Shown: positions 10,677 to 20,102 of the stretch, piece after piece
Layout: every line of letters starts with the position of its first letter
How positions within the stretch are numbered: position 1 is the stretch's first letter
From: Legionella sp.
GTDB taxonomy: Bacteria > Pseudomonadota > Gammaproteobacteria > Legionellales > Legionellaceae
Assembly (NCBI GenBank): GCA_030158115.1
Contig: JAOATK010000018.1
Location: 124,001 to 188,000 of the forward strand
Direction: 5' to 3'
Length of the DNA: 64,000 nucleotides
Made by a program: the position numbers and the translations under genes
Notes under the pieces: generated by a model
The model's input: only the letters and a program-made list of their open reading frames with translations
Told to the model about the DNA's origin: nothing
Database searches by the model: none

Positions 10677-11591
10677 ATGATCAAACAAAGAACTCCTAAA
10701 AAAGTAATCCAGGCCACTGGCGTAGGATTGCATTCAGGTGAGAAAGTGCTTTTAACATTAAGACCTGCTCCTATTAACACAGGTATTGTTTTTAGGCGAG
10801 TTGATCTTTCACCTGTCGTAGAAATTCCAGCTTCCTTTGAAAACGTTGGTGACACCACTTTGTGTACCACACTTCATCAGGGCGATGTAAAAATTGCTAC
10901 CGTGGAGCATCTACTTTCTGCTTTAGCTGGTTTAGGTATTGATAATGCCTATATTGATGTCAATGCGCCTGAATTACCTATTATGGATGGTAGTGCGGCC
11001 CCCTTTGTTTTCCTGATTCAATCTGCGGGTATTCGCGAGCAAAGCGCTCCAAAAAAATATATACGTATTCTTAAGCCTATTTGCATAGAAGATAAAGGGA
11101 AATATGTTAAATTTTATCCTTATAACGGGTATAAAATTTCTTTTACTATCGATTTTGATCATCCTGCGTTTAATAATAAACCACAAACGGTGAGTTTTGA
11201 CTTTTCTACCGCTTCTTACGTTAAAGAAGTATGTCGTGCTCGTACCTTTGGTTTTCTTTCTGATTATGAAAAATTACGCGAATGTGATTTGGCTAAAGGT
11301 GGAAGTTTAGATAATGCAGTTGTTGTAGATGACTACCGTGTTCTTAATGACGATGGTCTTCGTTTTGAGTCAGAATTTGTAACGCATAAGGTATTAGATG
11401 CCATTGGTGATCTTTACTTGTTAGGAACTAATCTAATTGGTGCATTTGAAGGGCATAAATCTGGACATGAGTTGAATAATCGATTATTACGCGAGCTTAT
11501 GGTAAGACAAGATGCATGGGAATACACTTATTTTGATGTTGAAGAATTCCGTCCTACATTTCACGCTGAATTTTCTCCTATCGAAGCGTAA
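10677..11591 (+). CDS. lpxC: UDP-3-O-acyl-N-acetylglucosamine deacetylase LpxC
   Basis: LpxC is the zinc-dependent deacetylase for the committed step of lipid A synthesis. The 304-residue length is standard. Zinc and catalytic motifs are visible: VEHLLSAL near residue 79, HKVLDAIGD near 237, and SGHELNN near 264. An AAGGTGAG ribosome site precedes the ATG. The place after ftsZ is the classical end of the division cluster. Confidence 0.98.
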   Translation: MIKQRTPKKVIQATGVGLHSGEKVLLTLRPAPINTGIVFRRVDLSPVVEIPASFENVGDTTLCTTLHQGDVKIATVEHLLSALAGLGIDNAYIDVNAPELPIMDGSAAPFVFLIQSAGIREQSAPKKYIRILKPICIEDKGKYVKFYPYNGYKISFTIDFDHPAFNNKPQTVSFDFSTASYVKEVCRARTFGFLSDYEKLRECDLAKGGSLDNAVVVDDYRVLNDDGLRFESEFVTHKVLDAIGDLYLLGTNLIGAFEGHKSGHELNNRLLRELMVRQDAWEYTYFDVEEFRPTFHAEFSPIEA

Positions 11592-11610
11592 TTCATAAAA
11601 AAAATCAAAA

Positions 11611-11642
11611 GTAGCCTGGATGAAGCACAGCGTAATCCGGGA
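11611..11642 (+). repeat. REP-like element, imperfect copy
   Basis: This copy begins GTAGCCTGGATGAAGCACAG and ends in AATCCGGGA, so the two ends pair imperfectly. It lies 19 bases after the lpxC stop. It shares its first 15 bases with the copy at 16900 and its overall form with the copy at 62187. Confidence 0.75.
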
Positions 11643-11725
11643 AGCCCATGCAAAGCATGGCACCTTCTTATAGATGTTGAGCCCAAGATTTTTTACAATT
11701 TTAACCAGTAGCAAAGGAGTTGCTC

Positions 11726-13747
11726 ATGAAATTTAATCTCAAATTACTCATTCTAACCTTGTGCTGTAGCTCTTCGGCATTTGCTGTAGAAACTAAAACA
11801 GATGATGTACTTCACCTAAGCTGGTTAAATACTAATATATCACCAGCTCAAGATTATTATTTATACGCCAATGGATCTTGGCAAAAAAACAATCCAATTC
11901 CACCAGAGTATGCAAGCTGGGGAATTTTTAATCTTGTCAATGAAAAAGTTCAAAAACAGATTCATCAAATGCTGATTAAAGCTGCAGCAAACAGTCAGGC
12001 AACACCTGGCAGTATTAGTCAAAAAGTAGGTGATTTTTATTTTAGTGGTATGGATGAAACACAAATTAATCAATTGGGTATCAAGCCATTGCAAGCCGAG
12101 TTTAACCGGATTAATGCAATTAAAAATTTAACGGATTTACAAGGTGAAATTGCACATTTGCACTTGATGGGTGTGAATGTATTGTTTAGTTTTGGAAGCA
12201 TGCAAGATTTTAAAAATAGTGAAGAAATGATTGCTGCGGCATTTCAGGGTGGCCTAGGCTTACCGGATAGGGATTATTATCTCAAAGATACCGCCAAATT
12301 TAAAAAAATTCGTGAAGCATATGTCAATCACATGACTAAAATGTTTGAACTACTAGGTGAATCTTCTGTGCTTGCCGCAACTAAAGCCGATACTGTCATG
12401 AAGATAGAAATGCAGTTAGCAAAGGCCTCTATGACTCAGGTTGCACAGCGTGATCCACATGCGATTTATCACATAGTGGATAAAGACGCACTTGCTAAAA
12501 TGACACCCAATTTTGCCTGGTCAGCCTATTTCACCGCAATGGGGCAAGAAAAACTTCAACATATTAATCTTGGGATGCCTGAGTTCTTTAAGGTCATGAA
12601 TGAGCAATTAACAAAGGTTTCTCTTGAGAATTGGCAAACCTATTTACAGTGGCATTTAATTAATAGTTTTGCAGCTTATTTATCAGCACCTTTTGTCGAG
12701 CAAAATTTTAGAATGATGACTGCTTTAACCGGAACTGAAAAAATTTTACCGAGATGGAAGCGTGTGGTAAATACTGAAAATGGAGCTTTAGGTTTTGCTA
12801 TTGGTAAAATGTATGTGGAACGCTATTTTTCTGCAGACGCAAAAAAACAAGCTTTAGATATTCTCAAGAATATAAGAGCTGTTATGAAAGAGGATATTAA
12901 TCAATTAGCATGGATGACACCGGCAACGCGTATTGCTGCGTTGAAAAAATTAAATTTAATGGAAGAGCGTATCGGATATCCCTCTCAATGGTGGGATTAT
13001 TCTTCTTTGAAGATTGATAGAGGCCCTTACGTATTGAATGTGATTCGCGCCAATCAATTTTTAGTTAAACGAGATCTGAATAAAATAGGAAAGCCTATAG
13101 ACAGAAGTGAGTGGGCTATGACTCCCCAAACTATTAATGCTTATTATGATCCATCAATGAATAATTTGAATATTCCTGCGGGAATACTTCAAGCACCATT
13201 CTTTGATCCTGATGCGCCAGCAGCAGTAAATTACGGAGCCATTGGGTTTATTATGGGACATGAAATGACCCATGGTTTTGATGATCAAGGGGCGCAATTT
13301 GATGGGAATGGAAATTTAAAAAATTGGTGGACCCCTAGTGATTTATCAAAATTTAAGGCCGCTACACAATGCATTGATGATCAATTTTCGCAATATGTAG
13401 TCAATGGTGATTTGCCTGTGCAAGGCAAATTAGTGGTTGGTGAGGCTGCGGCTGATTTGGGTGGCATTACCTTGGCATACAAAGCATTTCACCGTTCAAA
13501 GGCGTATAAAAATGCCAAAACCATTGATGGTATGACACCCGATCAGCAATTCTTTTTGGGTACAGCACATTCTTGGGCGATGAACATGAGGCCTGAACAG
13601 TTACAAAACCAAGTGACTACAGATCCTCATCCTCCAGCGCAGTATCGTGTGAATGGCAGTTTGGCTAACATACCTCAATTTCACGAGGCTTATAAGCTTC
13701 CCCAAAATAGCCCGATGGTTAATCAAAAACGTTGTGTTATTTGGTAA
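11726..13747 (+). CDS. M13 family zinc metallopeptidase (PepO/neprilysin-like)
   Basis: The 673-residue protein begins with a signal peptide (hydrophobic residues about 5-20) and is probably periplasmic or secreted. M13 hallmarks are clear: zinc site GHEMTHGFDDQG, third ligand in GEAAADLGG, the substrate motif NAYYDPSMN, and a C-terminus ending close to the usual CxxW (RCVIW). The family cleaves oligopeptides. The ATG at 11726 follows AAAGGAG. It stands alone between two hairpin regions, with a convergent gene downstream. The natural substrate is not indicated. Confidence 0.93.
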   Translation: MKFNLKLLILTLCCSSSAFAVETKTDDVLHLSWLNTNISPAQDYYLYANGSWQKNNPIPPEYASWGIFNLVNEKVQKQIHQMLIKAAANSQATPGSISQKVGDFYFSGMDETQINQLGIKPLQAEFNRINAIKNLTDLQGEIAHLHLMGVNVLFSFGSMQDFKNSEEMIAAAFQGGLGLPDRDYYLKDTAKFKKIREAYVNHMTKMFELLGESSVLAATKADTVMKIEMQLAKASMTQVAQRDPHAIYHIVDKDALAKMTPNFAWSAYFTAMGQEKLQHINLGMPEFFKVMNEQLTKVSLENWQTYLQWHLINSFAAYLSAPFVEQNFRMMTALTGTEKILPRWKRVVNTENGALGFAIGKMYVERYFSADAKKQALDILKNIRAVMKEDINQLAWMTPATRIAALKKLNLMEERIGYPSQWWDYSSLKIDRGPYVLNVIRANQFLVKRDLNKIGKPIDRSEWAMTPQTINAYYDPSMNNLNIPAGILQAPFFDPDAPAAVNYGAIGFIMGHEMTHGFDDQGAQFDGNGNLKNWWTPSDLSKFKAATQCIDDQFSQYVVNGDLPVQGKLVVGEAAADLGGITLAYKAFHRSKAYKNAKTIDGMTPDQQFFLGTAHSWAMNMRPEQLQNQVTTDPHPPAQYRVNGSLANIPQFHEAYKLPQNSPMVNQKRCVIW

Positions 13748-13767
13748 AAGATAAGCCTGGATACATT

Positions 13768-13807
13768 GCCTTTTTTGTTCTCTCCAAAGCGGGAGAAGAG
13801 AAAAGGC
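13768..13807. terminator. hairpin between convergent genes
   Basis: An imperfect inverted repeat pairs GCCTTTT and TCTCTCC on the left with GGGAGA and AAAAGGC on the right, around a short AAAGC loop. It lies between the pepO-like gene and the convergent dciA-like gene, so a bidirectional terminator role is likely. A similar TCTC/GGGAGA hairpin lies near 59050. Confidence 0.5.
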
Positions 13808-13827
13808 TAGGTTTAATGTTAATAAAG

Positions 13828-14274
13828 CTATGATAAATTTGAATCTGATGGCTCGACATTGTCAGCTAAATTCAATAATGCCCTTTGTAAGGGTTCATAA
13901 TGGCAATTTTGACTTTCACTAATGATGGAAGCTTTTGCCTTTTCTGATAATAAATGTTTTTTGGATGTTATTTTTGTCTTAGGTTTGAGTGGAGGTATAA
14001 CCACCGATACCTTAATTGATGACAGCTGATATAAGCCTGCCTCTGTGCGCAACTTATCACGAAGCTCAGGAATAAGATAACGAATCTGAGAAGCCCAGGC
14101 TGCATTAGTGGTAATAAGTATTAAACAGCCTTTATTAAAGCTTCCCACTTGGCATTCGCCCACTAATTCGCAGGGGAGCCATTGAGATAATTTATTGGAC
14201 AGTTCTTCCAGTTGAACTGAGCGCTGACAAATGTCAGCAAGCTGTTTATTGAGGCAATGACTGATAGAGCGCAT
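13828..14274 (-). CDS. DUF721 protein, DciA-like helicase loader
   Basis: The product of about 148 residues looks like the DUF721 family, which includes DciA, the replicative-helicase (DnaB) loader of bacteria lacking DnaC. Visible evidence is the KGCLILITTNAAWASQIRYLIPEL core, quoted here in part as AAWASQIRYL, with the PELRDKL continuation. The C-terminal tail is basic then acidic. A DUF721 gene near lpxC is common in gammaproteobacteria. The ATG at 14274 was chosen; a TTG nine codons upstream is an alternative. Confidence 0.75.
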   Translation of the reverse strand: MRSISHCLNKQLADICQRSVQLEELSNKLSQWLPCELVGECQVGSFNKGCLILITTNAAWASQIRYLIPELRDKLRTEAGLYQLSSIKVSVVIPPLKPKTKITSKKHLLSEKAKASIISESQNCHYEPLQRALLNLADNVEPSDSNLS

Positions 14275-14365
14275 AAGGTTATCTTCGGTAAGCTGGATCA
14301 ATATAGAATAGCAAATTAATTGGAAATGCCCTATTATATTTTAATATTAGACGACGGGACGCTTC

Positions 14366-14809
14366 ATGATTGAGAAGACCAATAACAGCAATATTATCTA
14401 TTTTACTCGATTACATTGGATCATATTTTTTTGGCCTATTTTAGCCTTATGCACTGCACTAGCAGTTTCTATTTATGCGCCGCAATTGCGAGCAATTGAT
14501 TTTACTTTAATTGGTTTTTCGTTGATATGGATATTAATGACCTGGGTGACCTATTATTTTTCTTCTCTCAGCATTAAAAAAACCCACATTATTATACACA
14601 GAGGCGTCATTATTAGAGAGACCATTGATATTCCATTAAATAAAATTGAAGCAGTTGATATTCGTCAATCGATTTTGGGGAGTATCCTACGTTATGGAAT
14701 GATTTCCATTACCGGAACAGGTGGAACCTGTCGAGTGATGAATTATATTGACAGCCCACTGACTTGTAGACGTTATATTGAGCAGTTGCTTGGTGAAATG
14801 AATCAATAA
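14366..14809 (+). CDS. membrane protein with bacterial PH domain (bPH_2/DUF304 type)
   Basis: The 147-residue protein has two N-terminal membrane segments (about residues 18-40 and 45-68). After them comes a beta-rich region, IDIPLNKIEAVDIRQSI, where the stretch PLNKIEAVDIRQS is the usual pattern of the bacterial PH domain once called DUF304. Such proteins are inner-membrane anchored and their roles are mostly unknown. The ATG at 14366 lies 64 bases from the divergent DciA-like gene (TTG alternative). The beta-barrel gene follows on the same strand. Confidence 0.75.
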   Translation: MIEKTNNSNIIYFTRLHWIIFFWPILALCTALAVSIYAPQLRAIDFTLIGFSLIWILMTWVTYYFSSLSIKKTHIIIHRGVIIRETIDIPLNKIEAVDIRQSILGSILRYGMISITGTGGTCRVMNYIDSPLTCRRYIEQLLGEMNQ

Positions 14810-14865
14810 AATACGCACAAAAACATAGATTATTAAATTACTTAGAAAATGGATTGGGTGGACGG

Positions 14866-15615
14866 ATGCGAGAGAGAAAAGAGAGACGGCTTTTGTTATG
14901 GATTTGGTTTTTGTCATTTTCGACGCACGCAGGAACAATGAGTTCATTGACACACCCTATTTTTCAAGAACATTCTAAAGTAATAACAGCCACTTTCGGA
15001 GCTGACTTTGTACGTCAAGGGGGCTCACAACGCTTGATTCTTTTTCCACCTTTGCAGAACGACTATTCTTCAAATAAGCAATGGAAAACCGTAGCTGATT
15101 TCGGTGGTTTTCTAGGGGCTGAATTTCCATTGCAAGGCCATTTTCGTATGCAAACAGGTGTTGCGGGGTATGGCGCCACACCAATGCCTATAGAGGGTAG
15201 CGTATCTCAATCAGGGGCTTTAGGGCCTAATGAGTTTACTTATCATTATAAGGTTCAAAGTAGCCGCCTGATGTTGAGCAATAAAATTCTGTCGATTTTG
15301 AATAAATACTCCCGATTGCATCCTTATATCACAGGAGAAATAGGAGTCGCCTTTAACCTTGCCAGTAGTTATCAAGACGCATCGGCAGTCCCACCCTTTG
15401 AAAACAGTGCATATACTTCATTTAGCTGGGCGCTTGGGGCTGGTGGCGAATATGATTTAAATGCAACGACTCGAATTGGTATAGGCTATCAAATTGCTGA
15501 TTTAGGCAGGACATCACTAGGTATTGTTCCTGAGGCCACAACCAGGCAAACCTTGTCCATACCCCATTTATGGAGTAATCAATTACGTCTCCAAGTGAGC
15601 TACTTATTAACTTAA
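14866..15615 (+). CDS. outer-membrane beta-barrel protein
   Basis: The 249-residue product starts with a basic N-terminus and a hydrophobic stretch LLLWIWFLSFSTHAG that should be a signal peptide. The rest alternates polar and aromatic residues in strand-sized blocks, such as DFGGFLGAEFPL, SFSWALGAGGEYDL and TRIGIGYQIADLG, and ends in LRLQVSYLLT. This is the pattern of small opacity/OmpW-like barrels common in Legionella. Exact family and function are not recognised. The ATG at 14866 follows GGTGGACGG. Confidence 0.65.
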   Translation: MRERKERRLLLWIWFLSFSTHAGTMSSLTHPIFQEHSKVITATFGADFVRQGGSQRLILFPPLQNDYSSNKQWKTVADFGGFLGAEFPLQGHFRMQTGVAGYGATPMPIEGSVSQSGALGPNEFTYHYKVQSSRLMLSNKILSILNKYSRLHPYITGEIGVAFNLASSYQDASAVPPFENSAYTSFSWALGAGGEYDLNATTRIGIGYQIADLGRTSLGIVPEATTRQTLSIPHLWSNQLRLQVSYLLT

Positions 15616-15625
15616 GGATAATACC

Positions 15626-16606
15626 TTACCCATTAATACGACTTAACAGCTTATGTCTTGTTGGTTCATCAATAAAAGCAGACTTGATTGCCATTTGAGT
15701 GATGTGATTCATTATTTCATCGCTGTAATGATAAGCCTCTTGTACTCTTTGATACTCTTTGCCTAATGAGGTGCGCATAAATGGGGGATCGTCAGAGTTA
15801 ATACTCACTTGAATGCCGGCTTCATAAAATTTAGGGAAGGGGTGATCTGCCATGTCTTTGAATAAGCCTAAAAAGAGATTACTGGTAGGGCAAATTTCTA
15901 AGGCAATGTTTTTATCTTTGACCATGGCCATCGTTTCAGGTGAATAAATGGCATTTACACCATGGCCAATTCGTTGAATAGGGAGATATTTCATTGCTTC
16001 AACCATGCCACTGGCAGGGGAAAACTCACCGGCGTGTACAGTGCATTGTAAACCAGCATCAGCCGCTATATGGTAGGCTTTGGTAAATAATTTGGGCGGA
16101 AATTTCGCCTCATCACCGCCCAAGCCGAAACCTGTTACACAGGGAAAATGATCATGATGGGCTTGTTGTGCGACCTGTTCTGCTGCTTTGGCACCAAAAT
16201 GACGAACCGCAGTAATCAAGATGCGCCCTACAATATTAAATTGGCTTTCGGCATCATCGATGGCTTGTTGAATCGCTTTTAAATGCTCTACAGAGGGTAT
16301 TTGGCTAGACTTCTCTGCATGATCGGGGGAATACATCATTTCTACATAAATCGCATCTTCCAGAGCTCTTTCTTTTAAATAGTCAAAAGTAATATCATAA
16401 TAATCCTGAGGCACTTTAATGACGGCTGCAAGTGTGTCATACACGTTTAAAAAATCTAAGAAACCTTGAGACAAATAACTCTGCCTATCAGGAGCGATAA
16501 GTCCATCAGGAAGGATTAATTTATTTCGTTGGGCTAATAGTATGGCTAAATTTGGAGTGATAGTTCCTTCTAAATGCACATGAAGCTCAGCTTTTTTTAA
16601 GCTCAT
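15626..16606 (-). CDS. add: adenosine deaminase (cytoplasmic)
   Basis: This zinc enzyme of the adenosine/adenine deaminase family has 326 residues and no signal peptide. Motifs are the metal-binding ELHVHLEGT at residues 7-15, GLGGDEAKFP, the catalytic TVHAGEFS, RIGHGV, and the metal ligand in SINSDDPP. The GDE-type motif favours adenosine over adenine as substrate, by family comparison. A second, secreted deaminase is encoded at 48101-49627. It is convergent with the beta-barrel gene, only ten bases away. Confidence 0.9.
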   Translation of the reverse strand: MSLKKAELHVHLEGTITPNLAILLAQRNKLILPDGLIAPDRQSYLSQGFLDFLNVYDTLAAVIKVPQDYYDITFDYLKERALEDAIYVEMMYSPDHAEKSSQIPSVEHLKAIQQAIDDAESQFNIVGRILITAVRHFGAKAAEQVAQQAHHDHFPCVTGFGLGGDEAKFPPKLFTKAYHIAADAGLQCTVHAGEFSPASGMVEAMKYLPIQRIGHGVNAIYSPETMAMVKDKNIALEICPTSNLFLGLFKDMADHPFPKFYEAGIQVSINSDDPPFMRTSLGKEYQRVQEAYHYSDEIMNHITQMAIKSAFIDEPTRHKLLSRING

Positions 16607-16702
16607 TTCTTTGCCTTATGATTTCTTTAAAGAAGGTTAATGGTAACTTAGATAAAAAAGCGATAAAATACCTACTCTAAATAAAGTGATAGTTGGATTT
16701 TT

Positions 16703-16888
16703 ATGAACACAAATGATATCGATAAATCTTATGTAAGTCCTTATGACAAATTTTTATATGAATTTGATGCGACTCATAGTAAATCGGAGTCACAAATAAG
16801 AGAAATTGAAAAGCATGAGCGTATTGCACTAATGCGTGATGATAAAGATTATAAAGAAGAAAGAGGCGAAATCTGGGAAGCGTTTTAA
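16703..16888 (+). CDS. small hypothetical protein (61 residues)
   Basis: The 61-residue product is strongly charged and predicted helical, rich in K, E and D, with a tyrosine-rich start (SYVSPYDKFLYEF). No signal or membrane segment is visible and the family is not recognised. It is flanked by the divergent add gene and by a REP-like hairpin ten bases after its stop, which suits a separate short transcript. No strong ribosome site is seen. The codon pattern looks coding, but confidence is moderate. Confidence 0.6.
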   Translation: MNTNDIDKSYVSPYDKFLYEFDATHSKSESQIREIEKHERIALMRDDKDYKEERGEIWEAF

Positions 16889-16895
16889 CTCAGAT

Positions 16896-16938
16896 TAAAA
16901 GTAGCCTGGATGAAGCTGCGCTTCATCCAGGCTACTTT
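16896..16938. repeat. REP-like perfect palindrome, likely bidirectional terminator
   Basis: A perfect 19-base inverted repeat runs from AAAAGTAGCCTGGATGAAG at 16896-16914 to its complement at 16920-16938, with a five-base loop. The flanking A and T tracts make it look like an intrinsic terminator in both directions. It lies between the 61-residue gene and the convergent phosphate transporter. It is the most symmetrical copy of the GTAGCCTGGAT repeat family. Confidence 0.85.
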
Positions 16939-16960
16939 TGATATACACTCAGCTGGTTTT

Positions 16961-18214
16961 TTATCCCAAAAACGCATGTAACAATTTGTAAGATAAAATA
17001 GTCAAAATAGATGCCGCAGGTAAAGTTAGTACCCAAGACATAAAAATATTACGAATTACGATGAGGTTTAATGCGCCGATACCTCTTGCTAAGCCAACTC
17101 CAAGTACTGCCCCAACCAATGTTTGAGTGGCAGAGACCGGTATCCCCGTGCTTGTTGCTACGACCACAGTAGTTGCTGCAGAAAGGGTAGCTGCGAATGC
17201 GCGGCTGGGTGTTAGTGCAGTAATAGAACTTCCTACTGTTTCAATCACTTTTCGACCGTACATTAATAGCCCTGCGACTACACCTACGCAACCTAATAAA
17301 ATAATCCAGGATGGGTAGTTGTTCGCATCAAGTGCCTGATGAGAGTGCATCACTAAGCTGTGTATTATTGTTAAAGGACCTACTGTGAGTGCCACATCAT
17401 TAGAACCATGAGCAAAAGCCATAGCGCAGGCAGTCATGGCCATCAGTACGGCAAAATATTTTTCCACTTGAATAAAACGCTCTCTGCGTCCAAGAGTTGG
17501 GCTTTCAGGGATGCGCCGAATAATGACCATCCCAATAATGGTAATAAAAATGCTGCTTGCCAAAGTGACTGCTAAATTTTGTCTTAGGTTCAAATGAATA
17601 TCAAAATGATTCAGCCCTTTGAATACTGTAATAAATGATAAAATAGAACCAATTAAAAGGAGATAAAGAGGAATATAAAATTTTGCTTTAGCTAGCGGAT
17701 TACTTTTCACAAAAATAGTTTGCTGGATACTAATGAACAGTATATAGGCGGTAACTCCTGAAATCATCGGGGAGGTAATCCAGCTAATGGCAATACGGCT
17801 GACCTGATGCCAATGCACTGCTTCTGGTCCCAGCACTAGTGCTCCAAAGCCTACCATCGAACCCACTAATGCATTGGTAATTGAAACAGGAACGCCAATG
17901 TAGCTCGCAAGATTCATCCAAATTGTACAAGCTAAAAGAACACCTAACATGCCTTCAATGAGAATTAAAGGTTGCTCTGATAATTGGCTGGTATTGATGA
18001 TTCCTTCTCGCATGGTTTCTGTGACGCCATTTCCGCCTAAAAAAGCGCCTGCAAATTCAAAAATAATAGCGATTAGCATGGCTTGCTTGACAGTAACTGC
18101 CTTAGAACCCATCGTAGTGCTCATGACATTGGCTAAATCATTAGCTCCAACGCCCCAATTCATTAGAAAGCAAAGAACAATGGCTATAACAAGATAAGTG
18201 ATTGAAGAATCCAT
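16961..18214 (-). CDS. pitA: inorganic phosphate transporter, PiT family
   Basis: The 417-residue inner-membrane protein has about ten membrane segments. The paired PiT signatures are present: GANDLANVMSTTMGSKAVT near the N-terminus and AHGSNDVALTVGP in the second half. PiT carriers bring in metal-phosphate by proton symport. The gene lies eight bases after the DUF47 gene on the same strand, so the two are very likely one operon, an arrangement widespread in bacteria. Confidence 0.95.
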   Translation of the reverse strand: MDSSITYLVIAIVLCFLMNWGVGANDLANVMSTTMGSKAVTVKQAMLIAIIFEFAGAFLGGNGVTETMREGIINTSQLSEQPLILIEGMLGVLLACTIWMNLASYIGVPVSITNALVGSMVGFGALVLGPEAVHWHQVSRIAISWITSPMISGVTAYILFISIQQTIFVKSNPLAKAKFYIPLYLLLIGSILSFITVFKGLNHFDIHLNLRQNLAVTLASSIFITIIGMVIIRRIPESPTLGRRERFIQVEKYFAVLMAMTACAMAFAHGSNDVALTVGPLTIIHSLVMHSHQALDANNYPSWIILLGCVGVVAGLLMYGRKVIETVGSSITALTPSRAFAATLSAATTVVVATSTGIPVSATQTLVGAVLGVGLARGIGALNLIVIRNIFMSWVLTLPAASILTILSYKLLHAFLG

Positions 18215-18222
18215 AGGGTTTA

Positions 18223-18894
18223 TTACCGAGCAATTAGAATTTGGAGCCGACTGCCTACTGTTTGGGCATTATCCGCTAAGTCATCGATCCATTGGACCAA
18301 TTTATAAAGAAAAATGGTATCTATAGCAGATAAATCTTTCTCGATTTCAAAAATACGATGTCTTACATCAGTTAATCGTTCATCACTATCATGTTCAATT
18401 TCATAAAGAGTCATAATCATTTCTTCAACAACTTTAACTTCAGACCCTCTAAATCCAGTTTCCAGCAATTCATCTAGCTCATTAATGGCGTTACATGCTT
18501 GTTTGGACGCATCCAAGCATCGACTTAAAAAAGGCATAAAAATGGATTGAAGCGATTCAGGAATAGTCATTTTTCGGCTGGTAATCAAGGTGGCAATATC
18601 TTCGGCTTTATTGGCAATGCGATCTTGTGCACTAAGAAGCTCGAGCAAATCCGTACGAGAAACCGGTAAAAAAAGACCAGTTGGTAGATGAAGACGTAAA
18701 TCACGCTTAATAAGATCCGCCTCTTTTTCAAGGGCAATTATTTTATCCTTGATATTTATGGCAGTGTGCCAGTCTTTTTGTAAGACCGCCTCAAAAAATG
18801 GGTACAACTGTTTTGCGCACTGATGCACTTTACGCATGTGTTGTTCAATTGGTCTTATTGGAGAAGGACCAAACATATTAAATATGCTACCCAT
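18223..18894 (-). CDS. DUF47/PhoU-like protein, Pit accessory
   Basis: The 223-residue all-helical protein matches the DUF47 family (TIGR00153 type), often paired with PiT transporters. The N-terminal MGSIFNMFGPSPIRPIEQHM and the LSAQDRIANKAEDIA segment are typical. A role in regulating phosphate uptake is inferred from the pairing and from PhoU similarity. The ATG at 18894 follows AGAGAG; a longer in-frame reading would add 29 unlikely residues. It opens the operon with the transporter. Confidence 0.9.
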   Translation of the reverse strand: MGSIFNMFGPSPIRPIEQHMRKVHQCAKQLYPFFEAVLQKDWHTAINIKDKIIALEKEADLIKRDLRLHLPTGLFLPVSRTDLLELLSAQDRIANKAEDIATLITSRKMTIPESLQSIFMPFLSRCLDASKQACNAINELDELLETGFRGSEVKVVEEMIMTLYEIEHDSDERLTDVRHRIFEIEKDLSAIDTIFLYKLVQWIDDLADNAQTVGSRLQILIAR

Positions 18895-19123
18895 GATGAT
18901 CTCTCTAAAGCAGGTTTTCTTGAAGTATACCCAAACTTTGATAGGAACAAAACCATTGATTGCTAATATTAATGTCACCATTGAAAATAACAGGTGTTTT
19001 CAATGGCTGTCTCTTTCTGAACAGAGGATATGCAACTAATCGATAATCATGAGATCTCAGCCAAAGTGATAAGAGATTTATGGTATATACTTAGATAAAC
19101 AGATCGTTCATTTTGGAGCCATA

Positions 19124-19684
19124 ATGACAGCTAATTTTTTGTCCAATCACTTGTTAATCGCTATGCCCTCACTACGTGATCCTAATTTTGAGAGAACAGT
19201 CATTTATCTTTGTGAGCAACGCGATGAAGGAGCTGTAGGGCTAATTATTAATCGTCCCATGCAATTTTCTTTATCATTAATTTTCGAGCAATTAAATATT
19301 GATCCCATACAAGTAGAAAAAAATAGGGTGCCTTTGATGTTTGGTGGACCAATACAACCAGAGCGCGGGTTTGTTGTTCATCGACAACTAGGTCAATGGC
19401 GATCAAGTTTGCTTTTGGAAGATGAGGTGACGGTTACAACGTCTAATGATATTATTCGTGCTCTTGCAATAGACCAAGGGCCTAAAGATGTTTTAGTGAC
19501 TTTGGGCTATAGTGGTTGGGAAGCCAATCAATTAAATAAAGAAATTGCAGATAACGACTGGCTGGTTTGCCCCTCACGCCCAGAAATTCTTTATGAGGTT
19601 CCTTTTGAAGAACGCTGGGAGTATGCGGGTTTAACTTTAGGTATTAAAATGAATCAATTAACTATGGGTGCTGGGCATGCCTGA
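19124..19684 (+). CDS. algH: YqgE/AlgH family protein
   Basis: The 186-residue protein belongs to the UPF0301 family (YqgE/AlgH). It shows the N-terminal NHLLIAMPSLRDPNFERTV, then GLIINRPM, the GGPIQPERGFV motif and LGYSGWEANQL. The molecular role of the family is unresolved. It overlaps ruvX by eight bases, and pyrB follows, the same order as in Pseudomonas and other gammaproteobacteria, so the three genes probably share a transcript. Confidence 0.93.
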   Translation: MTANFLSNHLLIAMPSLRDPNFERTVIYLCEQRDEGAVGLIINRPMQFSLSLIFEQLNIDPIQVEKNRVPLMFGGPIQPERGFVVHRQLGQWRSSLLLEDEVTVTTSNDIIRALAIDQGPKDVLVTLGYSGWEANQLNKEIADNDWLVCPSRPEILYEVPFEERWEYAGLTLGIKMNQLTMGAGHA

Positions 19685-20096
19685 TGGTGTTTATATAGGC
19701 TTTGATTTTGGTTATAAGCGTATTGGGGTAGCAGTAGGGCAGCGATTGACGTGCAGTGCCACTCCTTTGGCAACGATCAATGCGCAACAAGGTATCCCCG
19801 ATTGGGCTATTGTGGCCAAAGTCCTCAGTGAGTGGACTCCTCAGGCTTTAATTGTAGGTTTTCCCACCTGTATCGATGGGCGAGAGCTTTACACTACAGC
19901 TGCTGCAAAGCGTTTTGCCAAGGAATTGCGTAAGCGTTTTACGCTACCTGTTCATTTAGTTGATGAGCGTCTTTCTACTGTAGAGGCGCGAGGCCAATTA
20001 TTTGCGCAGGGAGGCTATCGAAAAATCAAACAAACCGCCGTAGATAGTGTGGCTGCCTGTGTTATACTCGAGCAGTGGTTGCAACATCCTGAATGA
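19677..20096 (+). CDS. ruvX: Holliday junction resolvase-like protein YqgF/RuvX
   Basis: The 139-residue protein has the RNase H-like fold signature FDFGYKRIGVAVGQ at the N-terminus, then VGFPTCIDG, and the DERLSTVEA motif, with acidic residues at the expected positions. Family members act in 16S rRNA 5'-end processing and have been called Holliday junction resolvases. The ATG at 19677 lies inside the end of algH, with a GGTGCTGGG stretch upstream. pyrB begins seven bases after the stop. Confidence 0.93.
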   Translation: MPDGVYIGFDFGYKRIGVAVGQRLTCSATPLATINAQQGIPDWAIVAKVLSEWTPQALIVGFPTCIDGRELYTTAAAKRFAKELRKRFTLPVHLVDERLSTVEARGQLFAQGGYRKIKQTAVDSVAACVILEQWLQHPE

Positions 20097-20102
20097 GGTT
20101 TT

